Below, piece by piece: positions 6,571 through 6,706 of a stretch of 6,706 nucleotides of DNA. A program made the position numbers and the translations under genes. Position 1 is the first letter of the stretch. Each line of letters starts with the position of its first letter. The notes beneath the pieces are model-generated. The model saw only the letters and a program-made list of their open reading frames with translations, did not search any database and was not told the origin of the DNA. This DNA is from an uncultured Collinsella sp. (GTDB lineage: Bacteria; Actinomycetota; Coriobacteriia; Coriobacteriales; Coriobacteriaceae). The stretch covers positions 1-6,706 of the forward strand of contig CAJLAN010000091.1 in NCBI GenBank assembly GCA_905204635.1, in the 5' to 3' direction.

Positions 6571-6706
6571 AGTTCACGCTCCTCTTTGCATGAAATCTTA
6601 ATGGCATGGACGTTGAAAACCTATATGGTCTCCCGCTTGCTAAAAGCCCGGGTGCAGGCGGGGTCGGTCCCAGAGAGAGGGGAGCGGCTGGGTTTGTATC
6701 GCATAG
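6571..6706 (-). promoter_or_regulatory. Upstream region of the second lacE
   Basis: This 136-bp non-coding stretch to the window edge should hold the promoter or intergenic leader of the second lacE. A -10-like TATAGG (minus strand, 6625-6620) is present, but no convincing -35 box stands at the right distance. It lacks the TGACAACGTTGTCA palindrome of the first operon; only a CAACGT core occurs (minus strand, 6613-6608), too short to call an operator. No tRNA, terminator or coding region was recognised in it. Confidence 0.3.

Overview
This 6.7 kb window reads as a lactose-type sugar PTS locus from a GC-rich bacterium. The high GC content, the strong GC bias at third codon positions, and LacE/LacG-type genes that resemble those of Firmicutes would fit a gut actinobacterium of the Collinsella / Coriobacteriia kind. 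That placement is inference from composition and gene content only; no rRNA or marker gene is present.

Layout from left to right. (1) A strong intrinsic terminator (6-54, minus strand) ends a minus-strand operon. (2) lacG (75-1496, minus) encodes a GH1 6-phospho-beta-galactosidase. (3) A 76-bp gap contains a perfect 10-bp hairpin without a U tract. (4) lacE (1573-3351, minus) encodes a lactose-type PTS EIICB permease. (5) A 275-bp divergent regulatory region (3352-3626) carries a perfect 24-bp CG-centred palindrome overlapped by a second inverted repeat. (6) A LacI-family regulator (3627-4637, plus) follows. (7) The convergent gap (4638-4809) holds a 71-bp element with perfect 23-bp inverted arms and then a bidirectional terminator. 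(8) A second lacE-type EIICB gene (4810-6570, minus) follows. (9) A 136-bp upstream region runs to the window edge.

How the genes probably work together: EIICB brings in a beta-galactoside (most likely lactose) and phosphorylates it at C6, and LacG hydrolyses the phosphorylated disaccharide in the cytoplasm. The divergently transcribed LacI-type protein probably controls the lacE-lacG operon, and perhaps itself, through the palindrome. The second EIICB is a full-length paralogue with intact active-site residues, in its own transcription unit, possibly for a related sugar. No EIIA (LacF) and no galactose-6-phosphate / tagatose-pathway genes (lacABCD) are in the window, so these must come from elsewhere.

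I see no previously undescribed multi-gene system. The least explained sequences are the 71-bp inverted-repeat element at 4648-4718 and the overlapping operator geometry at 3453-3489. Nearly all other long open frames here are antisense or frame-shifted shadows of the four real genes.
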